NCBI RefSeq assembly: GCF_036373705.1
Contig: NC_089864.1
Span: 1,106,001-1,170,000, forward strand
Source: Amia ocellicauda
Taxonomy: Eukaryota; Chordata; Actinopteri; Amiiformes; Amiidae
Direction: 5' to 3'
DNA length: 64,000 bases
Under the pieces are notes generated by a model. That model was given only the letters and a program-made list of their open reading frames with translations. It was not told where the DNA came from and made no database searches. How positions within the stretch are numbered: the first letter of the stretch is position 1; every line of letters begins with the position of its first letter. Shown here piece by piece: positions 37,172 to 49,105 of the stretch. Made by a program: the position numbers and the translations under genes.

Positions 37172-37310
37172 CCTGAAGAGACAATGTGGGGACATTCAAA
37201 AACAGACTGGATAGACTCATAAAGACTCAGTTATTAATGGACACCAAACGAGCACGATGGGGTGAATGGCCTCCTCTCGACTGGACACTGTCTTATGTTT
37301 CTTATGTTCT
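37172..37310 (+). mobile_element. LINE 3' end piece, copy 4
   Basis: gggacattcaaaaacagact through ctggacactgtcttatg, the terminal 140 bp of the same LINE family in the forward orientation, abutting copy 3. Confidence 0.8.
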
Positions 37311-39350
37311 AATACAATTTGATACAGAAGTCACATGCTGTTATAATAACTGCAGTGTTCCCACAATAACTGCCACCGAGGTCAGGAAATAGGCACAGCA
37401 CCTTCCAGTAAAACCGTTATCAACAGCAGACTTTTTGGGTTCAGTCAGGAAGCCCTGAGGTTCACAGATACCAAAACACAAAGGTTTTAAGTTTGTCTAT
37501 GGTGAGCCTGGTGGGGGATGTGGGGGTTGTGGAAGAGGAGAGTGAGAGAGATTTACACCCCAGGAGATTAACAAGGCAGTTTCCTGTCACCTGTTTCCCA
37601 AAGAAGTAGTGCAGCTGCCATTATCACACCACTGGGGGGAGGCCCTAACTTTCAACTTTAAACATCTGCAGATCACACCCTCAGTCTGCCCAGGAACACC
37701 GCCCTGAGGAGATCCAGGTTTTAATACTGGCCCGGAGCACCCTTGCTGCCCAGCAGGCATAATACTGACAATCCTAGACACTGCTCTGCGCTCCCTGTGA
37801 AGGGCCTGTCCGGAGCATCATGTGGGTACAGGTGATTGGATGCCCCCTTACTGCACTGACACAGCGGGCACAGAAATCAAAGCATTTCCCACAGTCGGGA
37901 TGGTCTTTTTGGCGGAATTGAAGTTTTCCGACAGTTTTCAGCTCCAACCTAAAATCAGAAACAGTCGGAAAGCCTACAAATAATCAGAAACCCCAATGAA
38001 GTGAGTATCTAGTCAGCATACACACCATCCCAAAATCAAAGCTGTCAGCAGGTAGATCCAGACAAAAATATATATTTCAAACTCAGTGCAAAACAGTGCG
38101 AAAGAGGCGCCATCATGTTCATGCTAATGTTGAATAAGTACATTAATAAGCCCTCATCAGCTTGTCTGGATAACAACTTTGGAAAAACGATACAATAGAA
38201 AATGTGTTAACAGTTGTCTGTATTACAACAAAAAGATACAAATAAGGGAAATATATATTATAATAAGAAACATATGTAAAAAATAAGAAACGTAACATAT
38301 ACAACCATTTTGTCTATTAACAAACCCCCAAATTACACAAAGTTTGTCCTTTTTCATTGTCTATGAATCATATAGTCCCATCTGAGTGCCTCCCTAGCAG
38401 AGCATCCGGGGGAGGGGGTGGAGATGTTAATGGCCAAGTGGGTGAGGTGCCCCTTGAATGCAGTAGAGAGGGGGCTGGGATATAGAGAACTATTTAAATG
38501 ATCTAATCCTCAGTTCAGGTCCCTGTCCATTTCATATATATCATTGTTAATTTCATTTCGTTCCATCATCTCAGCAATTCTTTGTGCCTCACCAGTTCTG
38601 TGTGCTTTCTGGGTGTCCTGCCTGTCATTGGCAGAGCTTTGTAGGGGGAGGACGTTTCACTGATTTCTGAATCCCTGACCCTGACCCTCCTCCTCTGATT
38701 TCTGAATTTCACCCTTCCCCAGCCCCCCGAAATTAAAATGCGCCCCTCTCCCCCTCAGTGTCTCCCCTTCCCACACAGCACGCAGGCGCACACGCACAGG
38801 TAAGCTCCACCGTGGGTCTGCTAAAGACAGAAGAGCGAGGCAGAGAAACATTGACAGATTTTCTTTTCATAAAGTTTGTTGTATTACACAGTTTATAAAT
38901 AAAAATATCAACCTTAACAAACATGTCTTTAAATGTTGTTGCAGCCACAATACAAATGTGGGGTTTTCTTGCCCTTGCATGTGATGGTGTAATATGAGCT
39001 AAAATGTTTCATTCGAACTTCTACATTTAAAACATTACTAGCAAATATAACTTGCATTCAAAAGTTATGATGCAAACACGTTCTGCAGGTGCAATGCGAT
39101 TCTAAATTACAGGCACATAACATAAGATTCAATGTGATTAGATAGCCAGCTATAAACTTACCTTTCTCATCAGAGTTCCATGTGCAGACAGCACTTGTAA
39201 TATTAGTCCTCTATCCCTGCTAGATGCACTTCAGCTTATTATGCTCCTCGTGTTCTTGATTGTTCTCCTCTTGCTCCCTTTCCCGCAGCCCTCGTCTGTG
39301 TCCCGACATCTTGGCAGCACTTAGCTTTCACCGTCCAGGATGTAGGAAGT
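37311..39350. other. Unassigned intergenic DNA in the loop of the inverted duplication
   Basis: AT-rich in parts (38200-38330, 38880-39120). No open frame with a recognisable domain and no clear repeat ends were seen. Confidence 0.4.
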
Positions 39351-39517
39351 CTCTCACTGTACTTGTGTAAATTGTAAATTGGAATTTGTAAAATGTATTA
39401 TTTTGAATTGCTATGTTTTAACTAAGTTGAATTTGTAATGATTGATGCCTTGTACTTCTCTGTATGTTTGCACTTATGTTGTAAGTCGCCCTGGATGAGG
39501 GCGTCTGCCAAGAAATA

Positions 39518-39554
<37 letters not shown>

Positions 39555-39555
39555 T
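39350..39555 (+). repeat. Dispersed repeat ending in (aataat)n
   Basis: Ends gttgtaagtcgccctggatg, agggcgtctgccaagaaata then aataat repeats; the same family lies reversed at 8827-9240. This tail is common in non-teleost ray-finned fish as far as recalled. Confidence 0.65.
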
Positions 39556-40110
39556 GAAGTTATCGTTATAGCAAACTCTCGTCTGTCAGCATCACTCATG
39601 TGGTTTGGGGTGTTGGGTTACAGAGAGAGCAAGAGATGCTTCGACAATACAAATGTGTTTGTCATGTCAATAGCACCTTGAATTGAAAAAATGAATTGAT
39701 CAGAGCAGCCCTGGGGGAGAGAGAGGGGGGCATTTACGTTATAGGATACAGCTATAATTCATGCTATTGGTATGTTTTTGCCATCTATGGATTAAGAACA
39801 GCTTCAGCTATGCGTGTATGTATGTATTATGTATAATGCAGTATATATTATATTATACAAGTGGCAAATGTGCAATAAAGTAAAAAAAAGAAACCGAATT
39901 AGATATTTCTTTCCAGCAATGGAGAACAGAAGCTGATCCAATTTGGGCACCCAACTCTGCCCAGATTTACCCCTGCCAGCCCCCCTGGGGTGCAACTGGA
40001 CACAACCAAGACTCACAGTCCACTGGATCACAGGCAGAACAATCGCACACCTTTGCCAATTGCCCCTCTGGACTCCACAAAGCCTCAATATTTCAGTGGG
40101 GTCTCCTACA

Positions 40111-40700
40111 TTATAACCCCCTTTCATTGAGTTGGAGACGGATGGTGCGAGTTGAAACTGTCAGACCTTTGAGACTGAAGGTCAGTTTGAATCGAGCAGT
40201 TGATCGAGGTGCTTTCTCCACCATTCGAACAATCCTTCTCTGCGGTCTTCCATCAGGTTCTCTCTTGCAACCATGTCCAGGGCGGTTGGCTACAGTGGCA
40301 TGGGCCTGAAACTTCTTGATAAAATTACACATGGTGGAAACAGGAACATGAAGGAGATGGACTTGTAGCCTTGGGACTGTCCATGATTGGCTACAATCTT
40401 GTCTGACACAATTCTCTGGTTTTCTTTCTTTTCTGCATGCTCATTGTAGTAAGCACAGTGACACAAAACAGGAGAAAGAGTCCTTTTCTCTATTCAAACG
40501 TGTTGGATGAGTGATGTTTATATTACAGGCACCTGCATCTCACCACAGGGGAGTTCAATTGCAATGTGAAGGAGAATCACCTCCTTGACATCTAATTATT
40601 TCCAACTACTTCTAGAAGGTGCCCAAAATAACACTTTTGTGGAATAAGATAACATTTTGTACATTACACTGTGAAACTGTTTTTTTTTGTTCCTGAGCAG
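40111..40700 (-). mobile_element. Tc1-like transposase N-terminal fragment
   Basis: The minus-strand frame 40332-40111 reads MCNFIKKFQAHATVANRPGH then GRPQRRIVRMVEKAPRSTAR, matching the N-terminal helix-turn-helix region of fish Tc1 transposases. The remaining enzyme is absent. The segment to about 40690 (tggaataagataacattttg) resembles the terminal region of this group. Confidence 0.75.
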
Positions 40701-40998
40701 TAAGTGTTATTTCCTAATTGCTTATTCCTCAAAAGTATAGAAAATGGCTATTATTCCCCACAAACTTTGTAAATACAGTATAATCGTAAATCATAAAATG
40801 TTTGAAACTTACCCATAGACTTGGTGCTGCTTATTTATAATCTCCACTGCTATTAAAACTAATGTAATTGTTTGTGTTAATGAACCTAAGGGCCTTTTAT
40901 CTGGGGTTTGCCAAATGTTTGCAAATGAACACAATCAGGCTCAGTGCAGGCTGCTGGTTTACTGTGCTGTGATGTCTGTGTTTGCAGATGTTCCTGCG

Positions 40999-42071
40999 AT
41001 GCCCTGTGTGACTGCGGGTCTGTGGGCTGCAGTGGTTCTCTCTCAGTGCCTCTGTGTGGGTGAGCATCACAGCTCTGTCACACACACTGTCCCCACGGGA
41101 GAGACACAGTCCAGTCCAGCGGGGTCTCAGCCCTGGTCCTGAGAGACACAGTCCAGTCCAGCAGGGTCTCAGCCCTGGTCCTGAGAGACAAAGTCAAGTC
41201 CAGCGGGGTCTCAGCCCTGGTCCTGAGAGACACAGTCCAGTCCAGCAGGGTCTCAGCCCTGGTCCTGAGAGATACAGTCCAGTCCAGCAGGGTCTCAGCC
41301 CTGGTCCTGAGAGACACAGTCCAATCCAGCGGGGTCTCAGCCCTGGTCCTGAGAGACACAGTCCAGTCCAGCAGGGTCTCGGCCCTGGTCCTGAGAGACA
41401 CAGTCCAGTCCAGCAGGGTCTCGGCCCTCGTCCTGAGAGACACAGTCCTGTCCAGCAGGGTCTCGGCCCTGGTCCTACTTTATTCAGGCCCAGATAGGAT
41501 TACTGCAGAAGGACATGTCAGCTCTTCATCAGTGTGTCTCATCACTCATCACTCCTGATTGACGTGCTCTGGTCTGTTGTGCTGTGTTGTTGCTGTGTTA
41601 TGTTTTGTGGCACTGTGCTGTGCTGTGTTGTGATGCACTGTGCTGTGCTGTGCTGTGTTGTGATGCACTGTGTTGCACTGTGTGTTGCTGTGTCGTCTCC
41701 CCAGCCCCCCACTCCCTGCTGTTTCTCTCCATCGCTCTGTCTCAGCCTGGACACCCGCCCCACAGAGTGGGTTTGGACGATACTTTCTGCTCTCTCCAGT
41801 GACCAGAGATGGCAGGGTGACCTTTAACCCCTACAAGGCTGTGACTCCAGGACCTATTCTGTACAGTGCAGCCTCACACTGCCACCTACTGGCAGGGACC
41901 AGTACTGATACTGTGAGCATGACAGCAGTGATTCAATGAATTGTAAGAGTATTAATTCCAGGTGATCTCTCTGGATCTCCTCTGCCTGCGTTACTCCAGT
42001 CACTCCAGTGAGCAAGTCTGTATTGATACCTCTCTCCCTCTCATTCTCTCCTTTTCTTTCTCTCCCTCCCT

Positions 42072-42107
<36 letters not shown>

Positions 42108-43642
42108 GCTGTGCTCCAGAGGTGGAGTAGCTGTGAGCTGGGGGATAACGGGAGTGTGTGGTTGACTGACAGGTACGGCCTGGATGGGCAGGACTTCCTG
42201 TCCTTCGATGTGGAGAGGATGAATTGGACAGCGGACTCTGCCCTGGCTCTGGACACTCAGAGAGACTGGAACCAGTATGAGCTGAAGAACCAGTATAACA
42301 GAGCCTTCCTGGAGCAGGACTGTGTGCCCCGGCTGAAGAGACTCCTGCAGCTCAGAGACACAGACGGCAACAGCACAGGTGAGAGAGAGGGACTGTGGGC
42401 AGAAGAGAGCAGGAGAGGTAGGTGTCTGAAAAGGCAAGATAGAGAGATGCATGAAAAACGAGTGTGAAGGGGAAGAAAGGGGGGGAAAAAGTGCTGTGGT
42501 GTCCACTGTGTCTGTGTCCACTCACCTATTTCGCGCTGCAGAGGACGCTAGACAGTTATCCCAACCCTATTTCCCTGCCCCTCCCTCAGTGATGCACAGC
42601 CAATCGCACTGCGCCCCTCAGGAGCTCCGGGCCAGAGCCAGTGATGGCGCAGGGGACTGGACCGGTCACTCCCAACTGTACTGACGCACTGCGGGCGGAG
42701 ACCTTTACTGCACCACTCTGGAGCGCCCAGTGGATTAACCCCTTCCCTCTCTCTCTGTCCCAGTCTCTCCCTCAGTCCATCTCTTCTCCAGGCCAGCGGC
42801 AGGCTCTGGGTCTCTCTCTCTCTCCTGCCTGGCCACTGGCCTGGGCCCCGGGGCCGTGGAGGTCACCCTGTCCAGGACCGGGGAGAACGAGACGGGGGAG
42901 GTGCGGTCCAGCGGGGTGCGACCCAACGGGGACGCCACCTTCCAGCTGAGGAAGAGTTTGGAGGTCAGAGAGGGAGGAAGATACAGCTGTACTGTCACAC
43001 AGCGCAGCTCCAACTACACTGCCACTCAGACCTGGGGTGAGACACTGACACACTGACACACTGAGACTCTGACACACTGAGATTCTGACACACTGACACA
43101 CTGACCTGGGGTGACGCACTGACACACTGACCTGGGGTGACACACTGACACACTGACACACTGAGACTCTGACACACTGAGATTCTGACACACTGACACA
43201 CTGACCTGGGGTGACAGACTGACACAGGGACAGTGGAATATTCTGGACTCCCCTGAGAGACAGGGGGAGGAAGAAAGACTGACAGAGAGAGAAACTGCAG
43301 TCTGTACTATATTAATAACACAGAGATACAGAGCTGCACTGACACACTGGCTTCAGGACACTGTGAGTGTGCAGTGTGAGTGCGTGCTGAGTGCGTCCTG
43401 TCCGCCTGTCTAACCGTCTCTCTGTCTGTCTCTCAGAGGCAGGCGGGCGCAGTGACAGGAGACGCTGGGTTGCTGTGGTGTCCGCTGCGCTGCTGCTCCT
43501 GGCTGTGTCGGCGGCTGCTGTGTCTCTGAGCGTCAAACTGCGGAGGAGTGGCGGGGTCCGGTTCAGGACCCCGGGAGCAGGAGTGGGGGGTGCGGGGGTC
43601 TCCCTGGAGCTCAGTGGAGGAGCTGCATCTATAGACCATTAA
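40999..43642 (+). CDS. MHC class I-like heavy chain with truncated alpha-1
   Basis: Leader 40999-41059 (MPCVTAGLWAAVVLSQCLCV), alpha-1 stub from 41705, alpha-2 42109-42378, alpha-3 42764-43036, membrane/tail 43437-43642 (TAA). All complete exons are phase 1-1. Alpha-1 starts as expected (HSLLFLSIALSQPG, HPPHRVGLDDT) but hits TGA at 41800-41802 and later sequence is not class I. Alpha-2 is well kept: both disulfide cysteines (SSCELG, EQDCVPRL), DGQDFLSFD and DTQRDWNQ. Relative to peptide-binding class I, positions equivalent to K146, Y159 and Y171 are D, F and L, which points to a non-classical molecule. Alpha-3 is an IgC1 domain (LSCLATG, YSCTVTQ) with leucine in place of the usual tryptophan. 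The membrane segment is WVAVVSAALLLLAVSAAAVS. Skipping alpha-1 keeps frame. It may be a pseudogene. Confidence 0.75.
41098..41480. repeat. 42-bp tandem repeat in the class I leader intron
   Basis: About nine copies of gagagacacagtccagtcca then gcagggtctcagccctggtc ct. It begins 40 bp after the leader donor. The matching intron of the left copy holds the reversed array. Confidence 0.96.
43037..43215. repeat. Small array copying the alpha-3 splice donor
   Basis: The last exon bases and donor (cctggggtgag) recur as cctggggtgac three more times among gacacactga repeats. Each copy looks like a usable donor. Confidence 0.85.
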
Positions 43643-43870
43643 AACTGTCACCTCGATCCCAGCAGCACAGTGACAGCTCAGGTCAGGAGAAATCAGTTCA
43701 GTTCAGCTCAGGGGCCGAGGGCATCAGTCCTAGTGAGTCAGGAAGGCAGAGGGGTGACGGTGCTCTATATTGGACAGATTGGTGGCTGCTCTTACACCCC
43801 ACTCTTTCTCAACTGACACCCCACTCTCTCGTGACACTATTTGCAACTCAGACACTGCAAGACCACACAC

Positions 43871-46843
43871 TAAGCACACCTGTGATCAAGGCTGCTCTGG
43901 CCCTGCCCTTGTCACACTGCCACTTCAGCCTATTAAACTGACTTCATAAAACTGTTTGTCCTTCCTTGTTTTAATTGTTTCTGTTTATTTTTGAAGAAAT
44001 GCACATGCCTGTCTGTGTGGGCAGCATGAACTCGTGATTCTTAAAACATCTATCTAGTGGAACAATAGAAGAAAAAATAGATGGTAGTTAAATACACTTT
44101 GCAGGCGTGAGGTGGAAAAGGAGAGCGATAGATCTCAGCCAGTGGAAACATCTCGGCCAGGTTTCATCCAGCGGGGATTAAAGCATCTTGGATCGTGGTT
44201 TATTAAAATCTCCTACTGATCTAAGCACATGGCTGTGCACACAGGACTCAACACAAACGGGCACTTTACACACTGAGTTGTAAACTATCTGGGATACTAA
44301 AGTTATGGTCAGTGTTAATCGGGATCACGATACAAGGTGAAGTCAACATCTTATTTTTGTAAATGAAATAAAAGGAAATGAAATTATTATTAAAAAATAT
44401 ATATTCAACAAATACCATGTAACTTGTTTTATAACAATTTTTTCAATGTCCCGGTTTCTACCTGTGAAGATCTGGGACACCCTACTGTAAGTACTGCAAC
44501 GACCCCCGCGTTTGAGGGTGATCACTGAAAGAATACAACTGAAGGACTGAAGTTTCCAAAGCAAACTGAGGTTTATTCTGCAGAACTGGGTGGTTCATGC
44601 ACTTTGCCTCCCACACTGTCTCACCAGCAAAAACACTCAGGCCTCTCTCTGTCTAACGCCCGGATACAGCGCCCAGACCCCTGACCTCTGACCCCACCAC
44701 CAGGCACCGCTCCATAACCGCGCAAGCGCACAACATGGAACTGTGCGCCCTATTCATCCAAGAGCAATATTTACAACTGTTTAAGGGTTTTGTGGGACAA
44801 GTTCTTGTTTACATCTTTTCCTGAAGTCAGGAGCGATTAATCAAACTTGCTGTTGGAAATAGAGACAGTTCTAAAGCCATTTCTGTGGGAATTTCACGCA
44901 TAAACTAAAATACGGCCGGCCTACGAGACGCATAATCCCGAGGCAAAGGAGCAAAGTCGATGCATGAATTGTGGATGAAGGTACGAGGTGCTGTTAGGGA
45001 CATAATTCACCCCATGGTACATACACTATACTGGAATAAATACACCATATCCTGAGACACATACACTAATACTGAGACGCATACACTAGTACTGAAATGC
45101 ATACAGTGAGATATTTATAGCTTTGCTTCACAGCCACACAACACTATGGGACACATCCACTGAGAAATCTCTCATCAGCCCACATTATGCAGCAAACTAG
45201 ACACGGTTTCTGTGTCAATCAACAAAGCTGTGTTGGTGCAGGTGTGTCATTGAAACTGGTAAGGATGCATAATTTTGTGGCTGCTAGAAATACGGGCCAT
45301 TATTGGAAATCCACTGTTTGCGCTGCTGATGGAGGAGTTTTAGGTGAATAGTCTCCTGTTGATTCCCGATTTATCAATAACAGCTACCTACATCAAAAAG
45401 GTCCTAATTTATGTACAGGTTATGCCATTAAGTCTTACTACTTTTGTAGTACAGCTCAAATATGAGTAGTTGTAACACTGAATGATCTCCTGCTGCTGTG
45501 GTAATTGGCATTTTGCACATTTATTATTAAGATCATATTGTCATAACATGTATGAAACATTGAAGAGATACGTATTTTAATGCATACAGTACCTTAGTAG
45601 CCAGCTTGTTCACGATAAGGCTACCTCTCCAGTCTGCACTTCATTTTATTTCTGTGTGTGTGTGTCTGTGTGTCTGTTGGGCACTGATGTGGCACTGGCA
45701 GCGAGAGATGACCACGACTACGCCACTCCCCTGAAAATGCACCCGGCTGCCTTTAAAGTCGAGTGCATGGTCCGGAGCAGGGAGGTGAGTGATGGCTGGT
45801 GGCTCAGGAGCAGATCGTCCAGTGAGGAGAGGTGTGCTGGAATGTGCCAGTGACACAATGAATACCACCGTGCTCAATGAAAGTAGAAGAAAGTAACATA
45901 CAGAAAATATAAAATTACAATTATAGTAAAAACAACAGAACTAATAATGAAGAAAAAGCAAGCTAATAATAAACCAAACCACTGAATTAAATATAAAAGG
46001 AAACCCACACACACACCTCATATTACACACACCCACATTGCCCCGCACCCCCTGCACCACTGACGTCCTGTGGCCTGGCTCAAACCAGTAGTAAGGGGAG
46101 GCGGCTGGGGGTAATGTGATTATTTAGAAAAGTGGGTGGGGTGAAATATATAGTTTGCCTCCCTAAATTCAAAGTGGGGGGGGCAGCCACATCTATGGTC
46201 ATGATAGTGTGGAAGAGGAGGATGAATGCTCATGTGTAATTGTTAAATACGTTCTTTCTCTCCAGTGCTCAAAACCCAAAGCTTATATTCGATATTCTGG
46301 CATTGTGTAATGGGGCTGCTGTGTATTGGGACTGGTGTTCAGTGGCACTGGTGTGTAGCAGCACTGCCGTCGCTCTGAGCGCACTGCCCCTGCCTGCAGC
46401 CCCAAACACATCCGACACAAACCCACACAACTGAGCCCAGCACAGCCCTGCACACACACAACAGCCTCACAGTAGACTGCAGTACAGTACAGGGCCCCAC
46501 AGCGCAGTGCGGCACAATAGACTAATACCGCACAGAGGACAGCGCAGAGAGTTAGTGAGCAGGGCAGCTCTGTGAGACAGAGACAGACAGGCATGCAGAC
46601 AGACTGATGAAGAGACTTCACACAGACAGACAGGCAGTGCAGCGTGTTGAGCAGGAGCCAGGGGGAGCTGGCAGAGACTGCAGGCCTTCTGGGAATGGGT
46701 CACCTGATTTCGGGGAGTCGACAAGATTAAATAAACACAATCGTCCAATCAGAGAGCGAGAGGACATGGGGGGCAGAGATAGAGCAGGAAAAGCAGGGGG
46801 GGAGAGAGCAGTCTGTCAAAGGTCAACCACTGATTTACACAAT

Positions 46844-46883
<40 letters not shown>

Positions 46884-46990
46884 ACTGACACGGACTGACC
46901 CACACACATTGATACAGACTGACTACTAATCTGTTTGATCTGCTCTTTTTGTTTCTTTAGAGACAACAAACACTGTCCTAGAGAGAGAGA
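43871..46990. other. Intergenic region upstream of C4
   Basis: No gene recognised. A short open segment 45656-45853 has a plausible splice-like gaggtgagt (45781-45789) but no known domain. (CA)n at 46847-46878 and (GA)n at 47045-47083 are simple repeats. The C4 promoter should lie toward the 3' end; no TATA box stood out. Confidence 0.4.
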
Positions 46991-47042
46991 GGGGGAGGGG
47001 GGCAAAAATTAATTTAAAACTAACATTACGACAGAGACAGAT

Positions 47043-47088
<46 letters not shown>

Positions 47089-47295
47089 ATACAGGCATTG
47101 GTCAACCAATTGATTGGACAGTACAGTTATATTGTACCGCACTGAGAGGGACGCACACAGAGAGAGAGAGACAGAGAGTCCATGGAGACAGACTCCAGCT
47201 AAGTGGACACTGCACTGAGAGACGCACACAGAGACAGAAACTAATAGACACACACACAGACACACACACACACACACACGCTGAGTCGGGGGGTC

Positions 47296-47498
47296 ATGGT
47301 GACTGCTCTGTGTCTGCTGCTGCTGGGCTGTGCTGCCAGGACTGTGTGCGGAGAGGAGTGAGTAACTGTCTGTGTGTGCCTGTGTGTGTGTGTGTGTGTG
47401 TGTCTGTGTGTGTGTGTGTGTGTGTGTCTGTGTGTGTGTGTGTGTGTGTCTGTGTGTGTGTGTGTGTGTGTGTCTGTGTGTGTGTGTGTGTGTGTGTG

Positions 47499-47531
<33 letters not shown>

Positions 47532-47553
47532 CTGTGTGTGTGTGTGTGTGTGT

Positions 47554-47587
<34 letters not shown>

Positions 47588-49070
47588 CTGTGTGTGTGTG
47601 TGTGTGTGTGTGTCTATGTGTGTGTGTGTGCATCTGTCTGTCTGTCTGTCTGTCTCTGTGTGTGTGTCTATCTGCGTGCGTTTCTATTTGTGTGTCCGTC
47701 TATCTGTCTGTGTGTGTCTGAGTATGTGTCTGTCCATCTGTGTTATAGTGCACTGTAGTGTACACTCACTTCTATATTACACTCTCCCTCTCCCTCTCTC
47801 ACTCGCTTCCTTTTCCTCCCTCTCTCTCTCTCTCCCCCCCTCCCTCCCTCACTCTCTCACTCTTCCTCCCTCCTATTACCATCCTCCTCTTTCTCTGTCT
47901 TCCTCCCTCTCTCTCTCTCTCCCCGCCCCTCCCTCTCTCCCTCTCCCTCTCTCAATTCAGTTCAGCCCGGCGCAGTGTTCAGCACCAGGGTGTTGCAGAT
48001 TGGCCAGCAGGAAACACAGTCACTGTGTGCTGCAGCGTTCAGCAGTCATTAACCCCCGTGTCGCGTGTCTCGCTCGGGCAGGTTCCTGGTGCTGGCCCCC
48101 AATGTGTTCCATGTGGGTTTGCCAGAGAAGGTGTGGGTGCAGGTGGCCCCCGATGCCTCCCGGCGCCAGGTGTCGGTGTACCTGGAGGACGAGGTGACGC
48201 AGAGGAGGGTGACCGAGACGAAGGAGATATCGCTGGGGGGCGGCACTGCCATTCAGAGTGTCACTGTGGAGGTACAGCACTGGACTGGGCTGTGTGTGTA
48301 TCTAGACTGCCTGTGTGTCTCTGCTGTACTGTGTACTATGCATTCATTCTCTCCCACCTTCCCCATCTCCCTCTCTCACCCCCTCCTCCCTCTCTCTCTG
48401 TTTTTCTCCCGCTGCCCCTTCCCTTTATCCCCCATCCCTCTCTCGCTCCCTCTCTCGTGTGCCAGGTGCTGTCTGACAGGACGTCTGACCTGCAGTTCGG
48501 CTCCGTGACGCCCTACCTGCTGCTGGTCACTGAGATCCAGCCCAGGGACAGGAAGGTGTGCAGGGTGCTGCTGTCTCAGGACCGCGGACACATCTTCATT
48601 CAGACGGACCAGCCCATCTACACCCCCACACAGACAGGTCAGCAAAGGAGACGGATGGAGGGAGGGGGAACGCTGATTGTATTTGATGATTGGTGACTGA
48701 TTGGTGATCGATCGTGTCCGCAGTGCTGTTCCGGGTCTTCACCATGGATCACGCCATGAGGCCGGCCAGCCGCTCCTTCACCTTGTCTGTGCTGGTGAGG
48801 CAGCGTCTACCGATCAGCCACTCAGTCTGCTATGATTAATTGAATATTAACGCTCCCTCTCCTCTCCTCCCTCTCCCTCGCTCTCTCTCTCTGTCAGAAC
48901 GCGGGGGGGAACCGGGTGAAGGTGGACACAGTGACGAGTAACAGGGACGGCCTGTACTACAGCAAAGTGCACATCCCCGACGTCTCACAGTGAGGGGGCT
49001 TAATGTGTGTGTGTGGGGGGGGGGAAAGAGAGAGATTCTTAATTTCTGTCTCTCTCTGGGGTCTGTGTTC

Positions 49071-49105
<35 letters not shown>

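Larger units (their letters stand above)
40912..43870 (+). repeat. Right arm of the inverted class I duplication
   Basis: Counterpart of 31860-35870, lacking the transposon insertions seen there. The two arms are separated by about 5 kb. Confidence 0.88.

Noticed and set aside
41670..41939. Possible continuation of alpha-1 in another frame (GFGRYFLLSPVTRDGRVTFN)
   Set aside because: The text does not resemble the alpha-1 helix or strands, and the length and phase at the possible donor near 41961 do not fit the next exon.
45656..45853. Possible isolated exon upstream of C4
   Set aside because: Only a donor-like gaggtgagt supports it; no family resemblance and no partner exons.
47310..48197. 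Cysteine/valine-rich 295-codon frame
   Set aside because: Produced by the (TG)n tract of C4 intron 1.
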